Below are positions 29,409 to 39,370 of a stretch of DNA of 64,000 nucleotides, one piece after another. Source of the stretch: Neorhizobium sp. JUb45 (GTDB lineage Bacteria; Pseudomonadota; Alphaproteobacteria; Rhizobiales; Rhizobiaceae); assembly GCF_004343585.1 (NCBI RefSeq), contig NZ_SLYW01000004.1:186001-250000 (forward strand), given 5' to 3'. The number at the start of each line of letters is the position of its first letter. The stretch's first letter is position 1. The notes beneath the pieces are model-generated. The model made no database searches. It saw only the letters and a list, made by a program, of their open reading frames with translations, and was not told the origin of the DNA. The translations under genes were made by a program, and so were the position numbers.

Positions 29409-29559
29409 GCAACTGTTCCCGATCTGTCGTACACCGACGTCTATCGACGCGGGATAAGCTTGTAAACTTGCTGCAGTGCAAAAGTGGCCATTCTCTGACC
29501 GTATGTCAGCGAATGCCTGAGGGGTGGCAGGCATTCGCAGAGGCTCGACGGAGGTTGTT

Positions 29560-30576
29560 TTAACCGCCGAGAGCCTCATTGGTGTAATAGCGCGCCAGAT
29601 CCGGCTTCGTCGCAAGCACCTTGCCATCGCCGTCCTTGAGGATTTTCGCGTCGAACAGATAGGTGCCGATCGCCTCCATCTTGGCCGGTTCCATCTTTCC
29701 GATCACGCCGCTTGTCGTGCGCAGGTAATGCCCCTCGATCAGAGCCTGAAGAGAGGCGCGGATCAGCGCGCGGTTTGTCAGCGCATCCTTGTTGGCTGAG
29801 ATCAGCAGGTCGGTTGCCTCGTCCGGGTTTTCGACGGCAAAGGCATAGCCTTTTTGCGTTGCCTGCAGAAAAGCCTTGGCCAAATCCGGCTTGGCGTCGA
29901 GAAATTTTCGGCTGGAGCCGAGTAGAGCCGTATGTTCATCCGGCACGCCGTAATCGGCATATCGGAAAGCCTTCTGCTTCAAACCTTCCAGCTCGGCCTG
30001 CACGCCTTCCCAGGTATAGACTTCCAGCGTGAAATCCACCGAGCCATTGGCCAGCGCCTGATAGGCGGATGTGCCAAGCGTCACCGTCTCGAATTCGCCC
30101 TTGCCGCCATCATGGCGGATCATTGCGCTCAGTAGCGCGTTTTCCCAGGCACTCCCAAAGCCGCCATAGGTCTTGCCGTCGAGATCTTTTGGGCTCTTGA
30201 TGTCGTCACGATCGGCCTTGAAGACCACGCGGCCGGTCTCGTGCTGCACTATGGCGTAAGTGCCGATCAGGTCCGCACCGGCCGAATGCTGGGTAAACAG
30301 GCCGATGGAACCGATCACACCGAAATCGGCGACATGATTGGCCACCAGCGTTCCGGCCGATGTGTCGGTATAGGGCAGGATTTCGACATCGAGGCCTGCG
30401 TCTCGATAAAAACCTTTGTCGCGGGCGACGAACAGGCCGATATGGTTGGTATTCGGCGTCCAGTCGAGCGCCACCTTGACGGTCTGATTGTCTGCTCGAG
30501 CGGGCAAGCCCAGCATCGGCGTGAGGGCAAGACCGGCAGCCGAGGCGAGGGCGGTGCGGCGGGTGAGCATGATCAT
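29560..30576 (-). CDS. thiY: Thiamine-precursor (HMP) ABC transporter, substrate-binding protein
   Basis: A 338-aa NMT1/THI5-like periplasmic binding protein. The N-terminus MIMLTRRTALASAAGLALT is a signal peptide with a twin arginine. The family signature VALDWTPNTNHIGLFVARDK follows directly, typical of formylaminopyrimidine/HMP binders. GGAGG (30587-30591) precedes ATG 30576; ATG 30570 is also possible. Last gene of the riboswitch-controlled operon, 31 bp after the ATPase gene, which supports a role in salvage of thiamine pyrimidine. Confidence 0.88.
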   Translation of the reverse strand: MIMLTRRTALASAAGLALTPMLGLPARADNQTVKVALDWTPNTNHIGLFVARDKGFYRDAGLDVEILPYTDTSAGTLVANHVADFGVIGSIGLFTQHSAGADLIGTYAIVQHETGRVVFKADRDDIKSPKDLDGKTYGGFGSAWENALLSAMIRHDGGKGEFETVTLGTSAYQALANGSVDFTLEVYTWEGVQAELEGLKQKAFRYADYGVPDEHTALLGSSRKFLDAKPDLAKAFLQATQKGYAFAVENPDEATDLLISANKDALTNRALIRASLQALIEGHYLRTTSGVIGKMEPAKMEAIGTYLFDAKILKDGDGKVLATKPDLARYYTNEALGG

Positions 30577-30607
30577 GGTGTTCAATCCTCCTGAAACGCG
30601 TGAATTC

Positions 30608-31399
30608 CTATTCGGCGGCATGTTCTCGATCCGGAATGCCGTTGCGATGGTCGGGCTTAAGAAGCGTGTCGAGAATATCCGCCTCAATCGCGGCTGCCCG
30701 CGCCAGCGTGTCGGCATCGCGCCCGCGCGGACGCGGCAGGTCGATTACGATCTCGCGGATAACTTTTGCCGGGCGTGGTGACAGCACATAGATGCGGTCG
30801 GAAAGATGGACCGCCTCGCGCACGTCGTGCGTCACCAGCATCGCCGTCCAGCGGTGCTTTTGCCACATCTCCTCCAGCCAGCGTTGCATGCCGGCGCGTG
30901 TCAGTGCATCGAGCGCGCCAAACGGTTCGTCCAGCAAAAGCATCGGTTTGTCCTGCACGACGGTGCGCAAGAGTGCCGCGCGCTGGCGCATGCCGCCGGA
31001 AAGTTCGGCCGGATAATTCTGCTCGAAACCGTCAAGCCCGAATTCGCCAAACAGTGGTGTGACGCGGGCACGCGCATCCCGTCGGCGCATGCCCTGTACT
31101 TCAAGTCCCAGCGTCGTGTTGTCGATGATCTTTCGCCACGGCATCAATGCGTCGCGTTGCGGCATGAATGCGAAGGGGCGGCCTGCCTCGGTCAGCGGCT
31201 TGCCATCGAACGCGATTGCGCCGGCCTCAGCGGTGATGGCGGCAGTCAGCAGACGAAACAGCGTGGATTTGCCCGAACCTGAAGGCCCGAGGATAGAGAC
31301 GAACTCTCCGGGCTGCACAGTCATGGAAATTTTTTCGAGCACCGGCAGGTCGCCGTAGCGGTAACTGATCCCGTCGAGTTTGAGGCGTGGCGGCGTCAC
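30608..31399 (-). CDS. thiZ: Thiamine-precursor ABC transporter, ATP-binding protein
   Basis: A 263-aa ABC ATPase: Walker A GPSGSGKST at 38-46, Q loop PFAFMPQRDALMPW, signature LSGGMRQRAALLR, Walker B MLLLDEPFGALD and the switch His in VTHDVREAVHL. The NitT/TauT/SsuB subfamily fits THI5-like binding proteins. The start is GTG 31399, overlapping the permease stop in a GTGA arrangement with GGAGG upstream, so translation is coupled. Substrate inferred from the TPP riboswitch. Confidence 0.88.
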   Translation of the reverse strand: MTPPRLKLDGISYRYGDLPVLEKISMTVQPGEFVSILGPSGSGKSTLFRLLTAAITAEAGAIAFDGKPLTEAGRPFAFMPQRDALMPWRKIIDNTTLGLEVQGMRRRDARARVTPLFGEFGLDGFEQNYPAELSGGMRQRAALLRTVVQDKPMLLLDEPFGALDALTRAGMQRWLEEMWQKHRWTAMLVTHDVREAVHLSDRIYVLSPRPAKVIREIVIDLPRPRGRDADTLARAAAIEADILDTLLKPDHRNGIPDREHAAE

Positions 31400-32214
31400 A
31401 GGTTTCTGCCTCCATCTTGCGGCCGGCGTGTCCACGGCATGGCCAGCCGTTCCGCCAGAACCGCCAGCCCGAACAGGCAGAGTGTGAGGGCGGCACTGAC
31501 CAGCACGGCGGCCAGCACGAGGTCGGGCCGAAAATTGTTCTTGGCGTTCAGCATGTAGATGCCGAGCCCCTTGGCTGCCCCTGCATATTCGGCAAAGATC
31601 GCGCCGACGACGGCATAGGTGATCGAAATCCGCAGGCCCGCAAAAAAGAAGGGCAGGGCGGACGGCAGGCGGGCCAGCCCAAAAAGTTTCCAGCGTGGCG
31701 CGCCCATCGAACTCAGTAGCTGTTCGAGTTCCGGCTCGGTTGCCTCATAACCTTTGGAAAGCGCCACCAGCATGGGAAAAAAGGTGACCAGCGCCACCAG
31801 CAGGATTTTTGGCAGCAGCCCGAAGCCGAACCACAGAACAACCAGCGGCGCGATGGCGACCAGCGGCAGTGTCTGGCTGATGATGAAAACGGGAAACAGC
31901 GCCCGTTTCAGACGTGGCACGAAGTCGACGATGACCGACAGAAGAAAGGCGGCGATGACCGATAGCGCAAAACCGGTCAGTGTGGCGTGCAGCGTCGGAA
32001 GGGTATTGTCGAAAAGCGCCTGCCGGTATTCGTAGGCCTGCGCCACAACGCGCGAAGGCGCCGGCAGAGTTGTCGGCGAAACCCCGGAAAATCGGGTGTA
32101 GCCTTCCCAGATCAGCACCAGACTTGCCACTGCAAAAAGCGCCGGCAGAAAGTTACCGATATGCGAAAGCAGGGAGGCGAGATATCGCCCGTTGCGGGTT
32201 TGCGAAAACGACAT
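31396..32214 (-). CDS. thiX: Thiamine-precursor ABC transporter, permease
   Basis: A 272-aa BPD-type permease with six predicted helices and the EAA loop around SKGYEATEPELEQLLSSMGAP and WKLFGLARLPSALPFFFAGL. It should pair with the ATPase whose start overlaps its stop codon by four bases. Second gene of the ykoF-thiXZY operon, 42 bp after the YkoF-type gene. Confidence 0.88.
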   Translation of the reverse strand: MSFSQTRNGRYLASLLSHIGNFLPALFAVASLVLIWEGYTRFSGVSPTTLPAPSRVVAQAYEYRQALFDNTLPTLHATLTGFALSVIAAFLLSVIVDFVPRLKRALFPVFIISQTLPLVAIAPLVVLWFGFGLLPKILLVALVTFFPMLVALSKGYEATEPELEQLLSSMGAPRWKLFGLARLPSALPFFFAGLRISITYAVVGAIFAEYAGAAKGLGIYMLNAKNNFRPDLVLAAVLVSAALTLCLFGLAVLAERLAMPWTRRPQDGGRNL

Positions 32215-32256
32215 GATTTGAGCCTCGGGCCAGCCGAAAAGACGCGTGAAAAAGGT

Positions 32257-32865
32257 TCAGCGCTTGGAAGGGCTGTTGGCGGAAACCGTCAGGTCGATCG
32301 TCACATGGCCGGCCGGTGGGCCAAAGCGCACCAGTGCTTCATGCACGGTGGAGAAAACCGCGCCGGTATCGCCACGCAGTTTTGTGCAGAAATTCTTGGA
32401 TTTCTCGAACGTGCCGGAGTTTTTGACGAAATCGATGCAGCCATAGATCTCGTCCATATGGCCGTCGATGCCGAGCGTATAAAGCGAGAATTGCGCGGCC
32501 GCTTCCTGGCCGATGACAGGTGCGCCCGCTACAGCCGCATGGGCTTTCGCCTTGCGTTCATCGAGCGGCGCCCAAGGACCTAGAAATTCGGGCACCTGGC
32601 ACATCGGGTCATCCGGCTCACCCGGGCATCCGCGCGAGATCGTTGCATGCAGGGTGCAATGTTTGCCGCTTTTCGCTGCCGCAGCAAAGAGATCGCGCAT
32701 GGCGGCGAACACGATATCGGGCGTGCCGACGAGCAGCGTGGAAATGTCGTCCGTCTCGATCCGCAGCTTTTCGCGATAGGGATCGAGCGCGGAAAGCGCA
32801 TTGGTGATGACGCCGACAAAATCGTCGGTCATGGGATACAAAGAAATCTGCGCGCCGGAAAACAT
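32257..32865 (-). CDS. ykoF: YkoF-type thiamine/HMP-binding protein
   Basis: A 202-aa protein of the YkoF family (B. subtilis YkoF is ~200 aa with two ferredoxin-like repeats and binds thiamine). The repeats here are ~4-95 (AQISLYPMTDDFVGVI) and ~110-200 (AQFSLYTLGIDGHMDEIYGC). No signal peptide is seen, so it is a cytosolic binder. ATG 32865 lies directly behind the TPP riboswitch; the ATG at 32889 is inside the riboswitch and is not the start. First gene of the uptake operon. Confidence 0.88.
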   Translation of the reverse strand: MFSGAQISLYPMTDDFVGVITNALSALDPYREKLRIETDDISTLLVGTPDIVFAAMRDLFAAAAKSGKHCTLHATISRGCPGEPDDPMCQVPEFLGPWAPLDERKAKAHAAVAGAPVIGQEAAAQFSLYTLGIDGHMDEIYGCIDFVKNSGTFEKSKNFCTKLRGDTGAVFSTVHEALVRFGPPAGHVTIDLTVSANSPSKR

Positions 32866-32871
32866 CGCTCT

Positions 32872-32962
32872 ACCTCGCTCCGCTGGCATTATCCAGATCA
32901 GCTTGAGGGTCCATGATCATGGCGACCAAATCTCAGCCCCGGCATTACGGAGCACCCCTGTG
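32872..32962 (-). promoter_or_regulatory. TPP riboswitch (THI element)
   Basis: Read on the minus strand the conserved blocks occur in order: ACAGGGGTGCTCCG, GGGGCTGAGAT, a variable arm, GACCCTC, then CTGATCTGGATAATGCCAGC and GGAGCGAGGTAG. These are the diagnostic TPP-aptamer elements (GCTGAGA and CUGAUCUGGAUAAUGCCAGCG). The GAGG at its 3' edge is also the likely ribosome site of the YkoF-type gene, so control is probably translational: TPP binding would hide the site and shut off uptake. Confidence 0.96.
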
Positions 32963-33041
32963 ATGGCGCGTTCTTAGACCGATGCCGGATGGCTGGCAAG
33001 GTGGGACTGTCAGATTGTTGCCGGCATAGGGTTGGGACGGA

Positions 33042-33431
33042 TCAGCCTTCGATTACGTTTTCGAAGCCGGCCTTCTGCGCCAATTTGACGAACTTGCGGT
33101 CAAAGGTGGCAAAACCTTCGCAGTGGCGGGCTTTCAGGAGATGAAGGGCGTCGGCAAAATCCATGCCTTGCCCGAAGAGGTCGAGTGCATGGGCTACGAT
33201 ATGGCGTTCTTCCACCGTTACCGTCGGCAGTCCCGCGAAATCGCTGATTGCCTTGCGTCGCGCCGCGCGCTCCAAGCGGAAGCTACTTTTAAGCACCCAT
33301 TCGGTTTCCAGCAACACAGTGATCGGGACAAAGACCTCCCTCCCATTGATGATCTGGCGAGAGCGTTGTGACTGTCGGCTTTCATCGCCGGTGAGGTATC
33401 GGATAACGAGATTGGTGTCGATGGCGATCAT
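33042..33431 (-). CDS. vapC: PIN-domain ribonuclease toxin (VapC family)
   Basis: A 129-aa PIN domain with the acidic metal site visible: Asp5 (AIDTNLVIRYL), Glu42/Glu44 (LLETEWVLKSSF), Asp91/Asp94 (GMDFADALHL) and Asp111 (FATFDRKF). VapC toxins cut tRNA or rRNA when freed from the antitoxin. The ATG overlaps the antitoxin stop codon in an ATGA arrangement, the usual coupling. Nothing in the sequence suggests loss of activity. Confidence 0.9.
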   Translation of the reverse strand: MIAIDTNLVIRYLTGDESRQSQRSRQIINGREVFVPITVLLETEWVLKSSFRLERAARRKAISDFAGLPTVTVEERHIVAHALDLFGQGMDFADALHLLKARHCEGFATFDRKFVKLAQKAGFENVIEG

Positions 33432-33724
33432 GCGTCGGGATCGACGCTCTTCAGGAAACTGCGACGAGCCTCTTCCAGGACACCCTCGTCCATCTCCTTC
33501 AGTGTCTTGGGTTTGCCCTTGTATTTAAGCATGCCGAAAACATCAGCCGGATTTGTTGGCGGAAAAACCTGCTCCCCGGCACGTTTCAGATGCACGCCAT
33601 CCGGGGTCTCCTCGACGACCAGCCGCGTACCCGCATTCCAGTTCTGCCGTTCGCTCACACCGCTTGGCAGGGCGATTTGCCCGTCCGGGGAAACGGTCGT
33701 CGTCAGCTTTTCCTGATGATCCAT
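33428..33724 (-). CDS. vapB: AbrB/MazE-type antitoxin (VapB family)
   Basis: A 98-aa antitoxin. Residues ~5-50 form a swapped-hairpin AbrB DNA-binding domain (KLTTTVSPDGQIALPSGV, LVVEETPDGVHLKR); the tail (KTLKEMDEGVLEEARRSF) should wrap the toxin active site. ATG 33724 is used; the frame reaches 33820 but that part overlaps the guaA terminator. It should autorepress vapBC. Confidence 0.87.
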   Translation of the reverse strand: MDHQEKLTTTVSPDGQIALPSGVSERQNWNAGTRLVVEETPDGVHLKRAGEQVFPPTNPADVFGMLKYKGKPKTLKEMDEGVLEEARRSFLKSVDPDA

Positions 33725-33788
33725 CACGCAGCCTGCCTGTTGCGATGGTGTGAGGATAGAGCCGAAGGATTTCGCAATCAAGCCAAAC

Positions 33789-33816
33789 GAAAAAGGGAGA
33801 GCTTTCGCCCTCCCTT
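33789..33816 (-). terminator. Intrinsic terminator after guaA
   Basis: On the minus strand AAGGGAG (33816-33810) and CTCCCTT (33799-33793) form the stem, followed by TTTTCG. It separates guaA from the vapBC promoter region. Confidence 0.85.
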
Positions 33817-33845
33817 GCAATCGCGGTCAGAACGGATTTCTCCGC

Positions 33846-35423
<1,578 letters not shown>

Positions 35424-35506
35424 GTCGAGCCTTTAGAGAAACTTGGCATTTCTGGCAACCGGACAAACGGGAAAAACCGCTGGCGCATAGCGGATTTTCA
35501 CTCAGG

Positions 35507-36160
35507 TCATAGCGAAAGTTCGCCAGCTTCCAGCGCTTTCGTCAGCCGGTCGACGGCATCGGCCAGCTTTTCGTCGATCACATGCAGATACTCGGTCCAG
35601 TCGCCGACGTGTTTCAGGTCTTCTTTTCCGTCAGAAATGCCGCGCAGACCGATCAGCGGTACGTCGAATAGCTGGCAGCAGCGCATCACCGCAAACGTCT
35701 CCATATCGACCATATCTGCGGCGACGAGATCATAGGCGTTGCCGGAAACGATATTGCCACCGGTGGAAAGCGATGCCTGTGGAATGCCGGGAATGGTCAG
35801 CGGCAGCGGCAGGATCGCCGGATGATCGAGAAACGGTGTTGCGCCTTTCTCGAAACCGAGCGGCGACGCATCCATGTCGCGATAGGCGACGGAGGAGACC
35901 TGATAGACACCGGTCTGCTCGAGATTGCGCGAACCGGCCGAACCGAGCGACACGACGAGATCCGGCAGGCCGCCAACGGTTTCCAGCAGCGTGAGCTCGC
36001 GCGAAAGAACGGCGGCGGCTTCCACCGGCCCGACACCGGTCATCAGCGGGGTGATGCGGCTTTTGAGGTGCTGTCCATATTCGGCATCCACCGCCATCAC
36101 GAACAGCACCGATTTTCCGGCAATCCTTTTGGTCGGCGCAATCGACATTGAAGCGTTCAT
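35507..36160 (-). CDS. mtnN: 5'-methylthioadenosine/S-adenosylhomocysteine nucleosidase
   Basis: A 217-aa purine nucleoside phosphorylase-fold protein. It shows VMAVDAEY at the N-terminus, VVSLGSAGSRNLEQTGVY, VDMETFAVMRCC (the ribose-binding Met-Glu region) and GLRGISDGKEDL (the purine-binding Asp). It should release adenine from MTA and SAH. The ATG at 36160 overlaps the stop codon of the thioesterase gene by four bases, so the two are translationally coupled. Confidence 0.86.
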   Translation of the reverse strand: MNASMSIAPTKRIAGKSVLFVMAVDAEYGQHLKSRITPLMTGVGPVEAAAVLSRELTLLETVGGLPDLVVSLGSAGSRNLEQTGVYQVSSVAYRDMDASPLGFEKGATPFLDHPAILPLPLTIPGIPQASLSTGGNIVSGNAYDLVAADMVDMETFAVMRCCQLFDVPLIGLRGISDGKEDLKHVGDWTEYLHVIDEKLADAVDRLTKALEAGELSL

Positions 36161-36606
36161 TCGACCAGATCCTGACGGCCGCGGATCACCATCATGCTGC
36201 CGCTCATCGAGGCGATCAGTTTTGCCGGGCCGTCGCCCAGCGCATAGGCGCGGCCGTCGGCGACGATGATGGTGGAACCCGGCTTGGTGATTTCGCCGCG
36301 AAACAGAAACCGTTCGCCGCGCCCCGGCGACATCAGGTTGATCTTGAACTCGATGGTGAGGATCGAGGCTTCCGGCTCGATCAGCGTATAGGCGGCATAA
36401 CCGCAGGCGGAATCCAGACCCGCGGCAATCACGCCGGCATGCAGAAAGCCGTGCTGCTGCGTGAGTTTTGGATCGAACGGCATCTCGATCTCGACGCTTG
36501 CCCGTTCGACCCGTGTCAATTCGGCGCCCAGCATGGCCATGGCCTGCTGGCTGGCAAAGCTTTTCTCGATACGTGTCTGAAAATCGCCGGGGTCGATCAC
36601 CGTCAT
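36157..36606 (-). CDS. PaaI-type hotdog-fold thioesterase
   Basis: A 149-aa hotdog protein. The active region QQHGFLHAGVIAAGLDSACG matches the HGG-like motif of PaaI/YigI acyl-CoA thioesterases, and LTIEFKINLMSPGRGERFLF follows. It probably hydrolyses aromatic or medium-chain acyl-CoA. GGAG precedes ATG 36606. It overlaps the mtnN start (ATGA), an uncommon pairing. Confidence 0.86.
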   Translation of the reverse strand: MTVIDPGDFQTRIEKSFASQQAMAMLGAELTRVERASVEIEMPFDPKLTQQHGFLHAGVIAAGLDSACGYAAYTLIEPEASILTIEFKINLMSPGRGERFLFRGEITKPGSTIIVADGRAYALGDGPAKLIASMSGSMMVIRGRQDLVE

Positions 36607-36686
36607 GTCTGCTCCTGTTGGTCGTAGCAAGGTTTGCACGAGGCGACCCGGCATCGCAAGCGGCGGCTTGTCCCACGCGGCATAGA

Positions 36687-37142
36687 TCAGCGATTTAACA
36701 GGACGATGGCAAGGTTCAGATAGGTGGCGAAAGACACCCAGACGGCATAGGGCACGAACAGCAGGGCCGCCTTGCGGTTTGCATTCCAGCTCATGGCGAT
36801 GAACAGCAGGATGAAAAACAGCATCGGCAGGATGATGGCCAGACCCAGCGGTGGATTCTGCATGCCGAAAAAGGCGGGTGACCAGCAGATGTTGAGAATG
36901 CCCTGCAGGCCGAACACGATCAGCCGGTTGCGATTGTTCTCATCGAACCATGTTTCGGCGAGTGCCGTGCCGATCATCACGTAAAGTGCAGCCCAGACCG
37001 GTCCAAAAATCCAGTTCGGCGGGTTGAGCGGCGGCTTTTCCAGCGCCTGATACCACTCACCCGGCATGTTGGCGATGCCGCTCAGAACGCCGATGGCAAC
37101 GCATGCTGCAACAAATAAAATATAGGTTGTCAGTTTTCGCAT
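36687..37142 (-). CDS. tspO: TspO/MBR family tryptophan-rich sensory protein
   Basis: A 151-aa protein with five membrane helices and the TspO hallmarks: EWYQALEKPPLNPPNWIFGPVW-type loop (seen as YQALEKPPLNPPNWIFG), NICWSPAFFG, and PYAVWVSFATYLNLAIVLLN at the end. TspO proteins bind porphyrins and cholesterol-like ligands, and in alphaproteobacteria they tune tetrapyrrole-related regulation. Monocistronic on the minus strand. Confidence 0.93.
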   Translation of the reverse strand: MRKLTTYILFVAACVAIGVLSGIANMPGEWYQALEKPPLNPPNWIFGPVWAALYVMIGTALAETWFDENNRNRLIVFGLQGILNICWSPAFFGMQNPPLGLAIILPMLFFILLFIAMSWNANRKAALLFVPYAVWVSFATYLNLAIVLLNR

Positions 37143-37179
37143 AGGCCTGACATAGGGCTGCCAAAAGCGAGAGTAAAGC

Positions 37180-38265
37180 TTATTTTAGCGAAATGATATG
37201 TTGATCCCAGGCAACATCGTTGCGGGTGCCGTTGAAGCGCCCGTCATAGCTGGAAACGGCAATGCCGGAGGGGGCGGGGGCAACACCTGCCGCCTCGCGA
37301 ACGATCTCTTCGCGCAGAACCGCTCCGGTCCTCGCATCCAGTGTCACCGCCGCTCCGCCAACGGGTGAGGTGAGGCCCACCAGCCCCTCGCGGCGGTTGA
37401 CGGCGATGGCGCCGACATAATTGCCAAGGCGGATCGTGGTTTCCTCCGGCAGGTCGAGGAGGGCGATGTCCTCGCCCCTGGAGATCCAGCCGGCCAGCGG
37501 CGGCAGTTCGTTGCGTGCACCCTCCCACTGGCAGGCGAACCAGATGCGGCCATTGTCGGCGATATCGAGATGGCGGGTGGAAAGCTGGGAAAGCGACGGC
37601 GGCAGCGTGTGTTTCTGGATCAGTGCGCCGCTGCGGGCATCGAGCAGAACCAGCGACGGCTCCATATGGTCGAGATTGAGTTTGGTGCGCCCGAAATCCG
37701 GGTGGGTTTCGATGCCGCCATTGGCGATCACCAGTATCGACCCGTCGTCGGACACGGTCATGTCGTGTGTGCCCAGTCCATGCGCATCGAACTCGCCGAT
37801 GCGGTGAAATCTGTCCGTGGCGTCATAGATGCCGATCATGCCACGATTGCCGTCAAAGTCGTTTTCGCTGGCGTAAAGGCGTGAACCATCCGGCGAAAAA
37901 TGGCCGTGACCGTAAAAGTGCCGGCCTTCCGGGGCGGTGATGATGATCGGCTCGCTTTGAGGCGAGGCATCAAAAGTCATCGCAAACGTGCCGGGGCGGC
38001 GTGCGAAGGCGACCGTGCGGCCGGTGGCGGTGCTATGCGCCAGTCCGTGGGCGCGGGCGGGCAGGGCAACACGCTCGATGATTTCGCCGCGTTCGGAAAC
38101 GGTGGCGATGCCGAAAGAACCGTCGGCTGCGCGAAAACCGGAGGCATAAACCGCATCGGCGCGCTCAAGCGCCCGTAACGAGCCGGGCGTCAGCGTGGCA
38201 GTGAAGGCCAAGCCGGCAGCCTTCAGGAATGCCCGTCGGTCGATCGTTTCGCCGCGCCAGACCAT
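37180..38265 (-). CDS. DUF1513 Tat-exported protein
   Basis: A 361-aa propeller-like protein. The N-terminus has a twin-arginine motif DRRAFLKAAGLAF, pointing to folded export. Family segments include HFYGHGHFSPDGSRLYASEN, GLGTHDMTVSDDGSILVIANGG and LAGWISRGEDIALLDL. DUF1513 genes regularly follow imelysin and di-heme oxidase genes in iron-responsive operons. Biochemical function unknown. It starts at ATG 38265, three bases after the stop of the imelysin-like gene. Confidence 0.85.
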   Translation of the reverse strand: MVWRGETIDRRAFLKAAGLAFTATLTPGSLRALERADAVYASGFRAADGSFGIATVSERGEIIERVALPARAHGLAHSTATGRTVAFARRPGTFAMTFDASPQSEPIIITAPEGRHFYGHGHFSPDGSRLYASENDFDGNRGMIGIYDATDRFHRIGEFDAHGLGTHDMTVSDDGSILVIANGGIETHPDFGRTKLNLDHMEPSLVLLDARSGALIQKHTLPPSLSQLSTRHLDIADNGRIWFACQWEGARNELPPLAGWISRGEDIALLDLPEETTIRLGNYVGAIAVNRREGLVGLTSPVGGAAVTLDARTGAVLREEIVREAAGVAPAPSGIAVSSYDGRFNGTRNDVAWDQHIISLK

Positions 38266-38268
38266 GGA

Positions 38269-39369
38269 TCAGTCGCCGTCAGCGAAGGAAAAACCGGAGC
38301 TGAGGCCGATCGCGCCACCATAACCGTCGTTCAGCCTGGAGATCACATCCTTGCCCTCGGCCAGCAGCGTGTCGAGCTTTCTGCGCTCGCTCTCATCAGC
38401 CACGGCCTTTTCGAGGTCCGGCGTCACACTGCCGGCTGTTGCAGCCATGGCTGTCAGCTGCGCGTCGATCGCAGCCACGACCGGCTTGTCCTTCTCCGGC
38501 AGCAGATCGACCATGCTTGAGGTGGAGAGCAATGTTTTTAGCCCCTCGATATTGGCAATGACCGAAGGCCATGTGGTCTGCGATCGCCAGAACAGCGCCT
38601 GTTTTGGAAATTTTGCCTTGTCCGGGCCTTTGTAAAACGTCTCGATGCGCTGGTCGCGTACGGCTTCCGCGCCATGCACGAGAATGCCGAGCAGCGCCGT
38701 CATCGCCTCGCCGCCGGTGCGGAAGGCGGGGTTGTCCGGTCCCGGCTGCTCCCAGGACTTCTGGATACCATCCGGCGCATCCCAGATGGCGGAGACTTCC
38801 TCCGCCACGTTGGCGATATTGCCGGCAACGGCGGCAGCATAACGGCAACGGAAATTGTCTTTCTCCGCGGACGCCAGCATTTGCGCATCCGTGCCGAACA
38901 GCAGATATTCGAGTGCGCCAAGCCCCTGTGTCGCCACGCTCTTGGTGCCGAGCGTTTTCGGATCGGTGGCGGTCTCATCGGATTTGGAAAGCACGGCCTG
39001 CACCTGTTTCAGGCCGGTGCTCTTGCGGTCGGGGTAAAACAGGATGCGCTCGAAGCGGTTCTGCTCGATGATCGGGCCGGTACGGACTATCTCGATATGC
39101 GCCCAGCTTTTTGCCGTGTCGCGAAACGCACTTTGTGCTGCCTTGTAATTGGCCTCGGAGGGTGCATCACACAGCGTGCCGACCACCTTGGTTGTCGATA
39201 CGGCGGATGTGGCAAAAGCATCGTAACCCGGCTTGATGAACCCATCGACTGCCGCCGCCATCACGGCCTTCACCTTGGCTTCCGGCAGTGTCACCGCCAT
39301 TGCAGGTTCCTGCGCCCATGTTGTGGCCGGCATCAGAAGGGTAAGGCCGGCGATGAGGATTTTGCACAT
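38269..39369 (-). CDS. Imelysin-like periplasmic protein without the GxHxxE motif
   Basis: A 366-aa exported protein: signal peptide 1-19 (cut near WAQEP), then an imelysin/EfeO-like helical domain. At the place where imelysins carry GxHxxE, this protein has GLGALE (149-154), so the motif His is Gly. Members of this second imelysin class are common beside the di-heme oxidase. ATG 39369 has GGAG upstream and lies one base after the oxidase stop codon, so it is co-translated. Probably binds iron or a partner; no protease role should be assumed. Confidence 0.85.
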   Translation of the reverse strand: MCKILIAGLTLLMPATTWAQEPAMAVTLPEAKVKAVMAAAVDGFIKPGYDAFATSAVSTTKVVGTLCDAPSEANYKAAQSAFRDTAKSWAHIEIVRTGPIIEQNRFERILFYPDRKSTGLKQVQAVLSKSDETATDPKTLGTKSVATQGLGALEYLLFGTDAQMLASAEKDNFRCRYAAAVAGNIANVAEEVSAIWDAPDGIQKSWEQPGPDNPAFRTGGEAMTALLGILVHGAEAVRDQRIETFYKGPDKAKFPKQALFWRSQTTWPSVIANIEGLKTLLSTSSMVDLLPEKDKPVVAAIDAQLTAMAATAGSVTPDLEKAVADESERRKLDTLLAEGKDVISRLNDGYGGAIGLSSGFSFADGD

Positions 39370-39370
39370 T

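Noticed and set aside
32866-32889. Longer start of the YkoF-type gene at 32889
   Set aside because: This ATG lies inside the conserved CTGATCTGGATAATGCCAGC block of the TPP aptamer, which must stay non-coding RNA.
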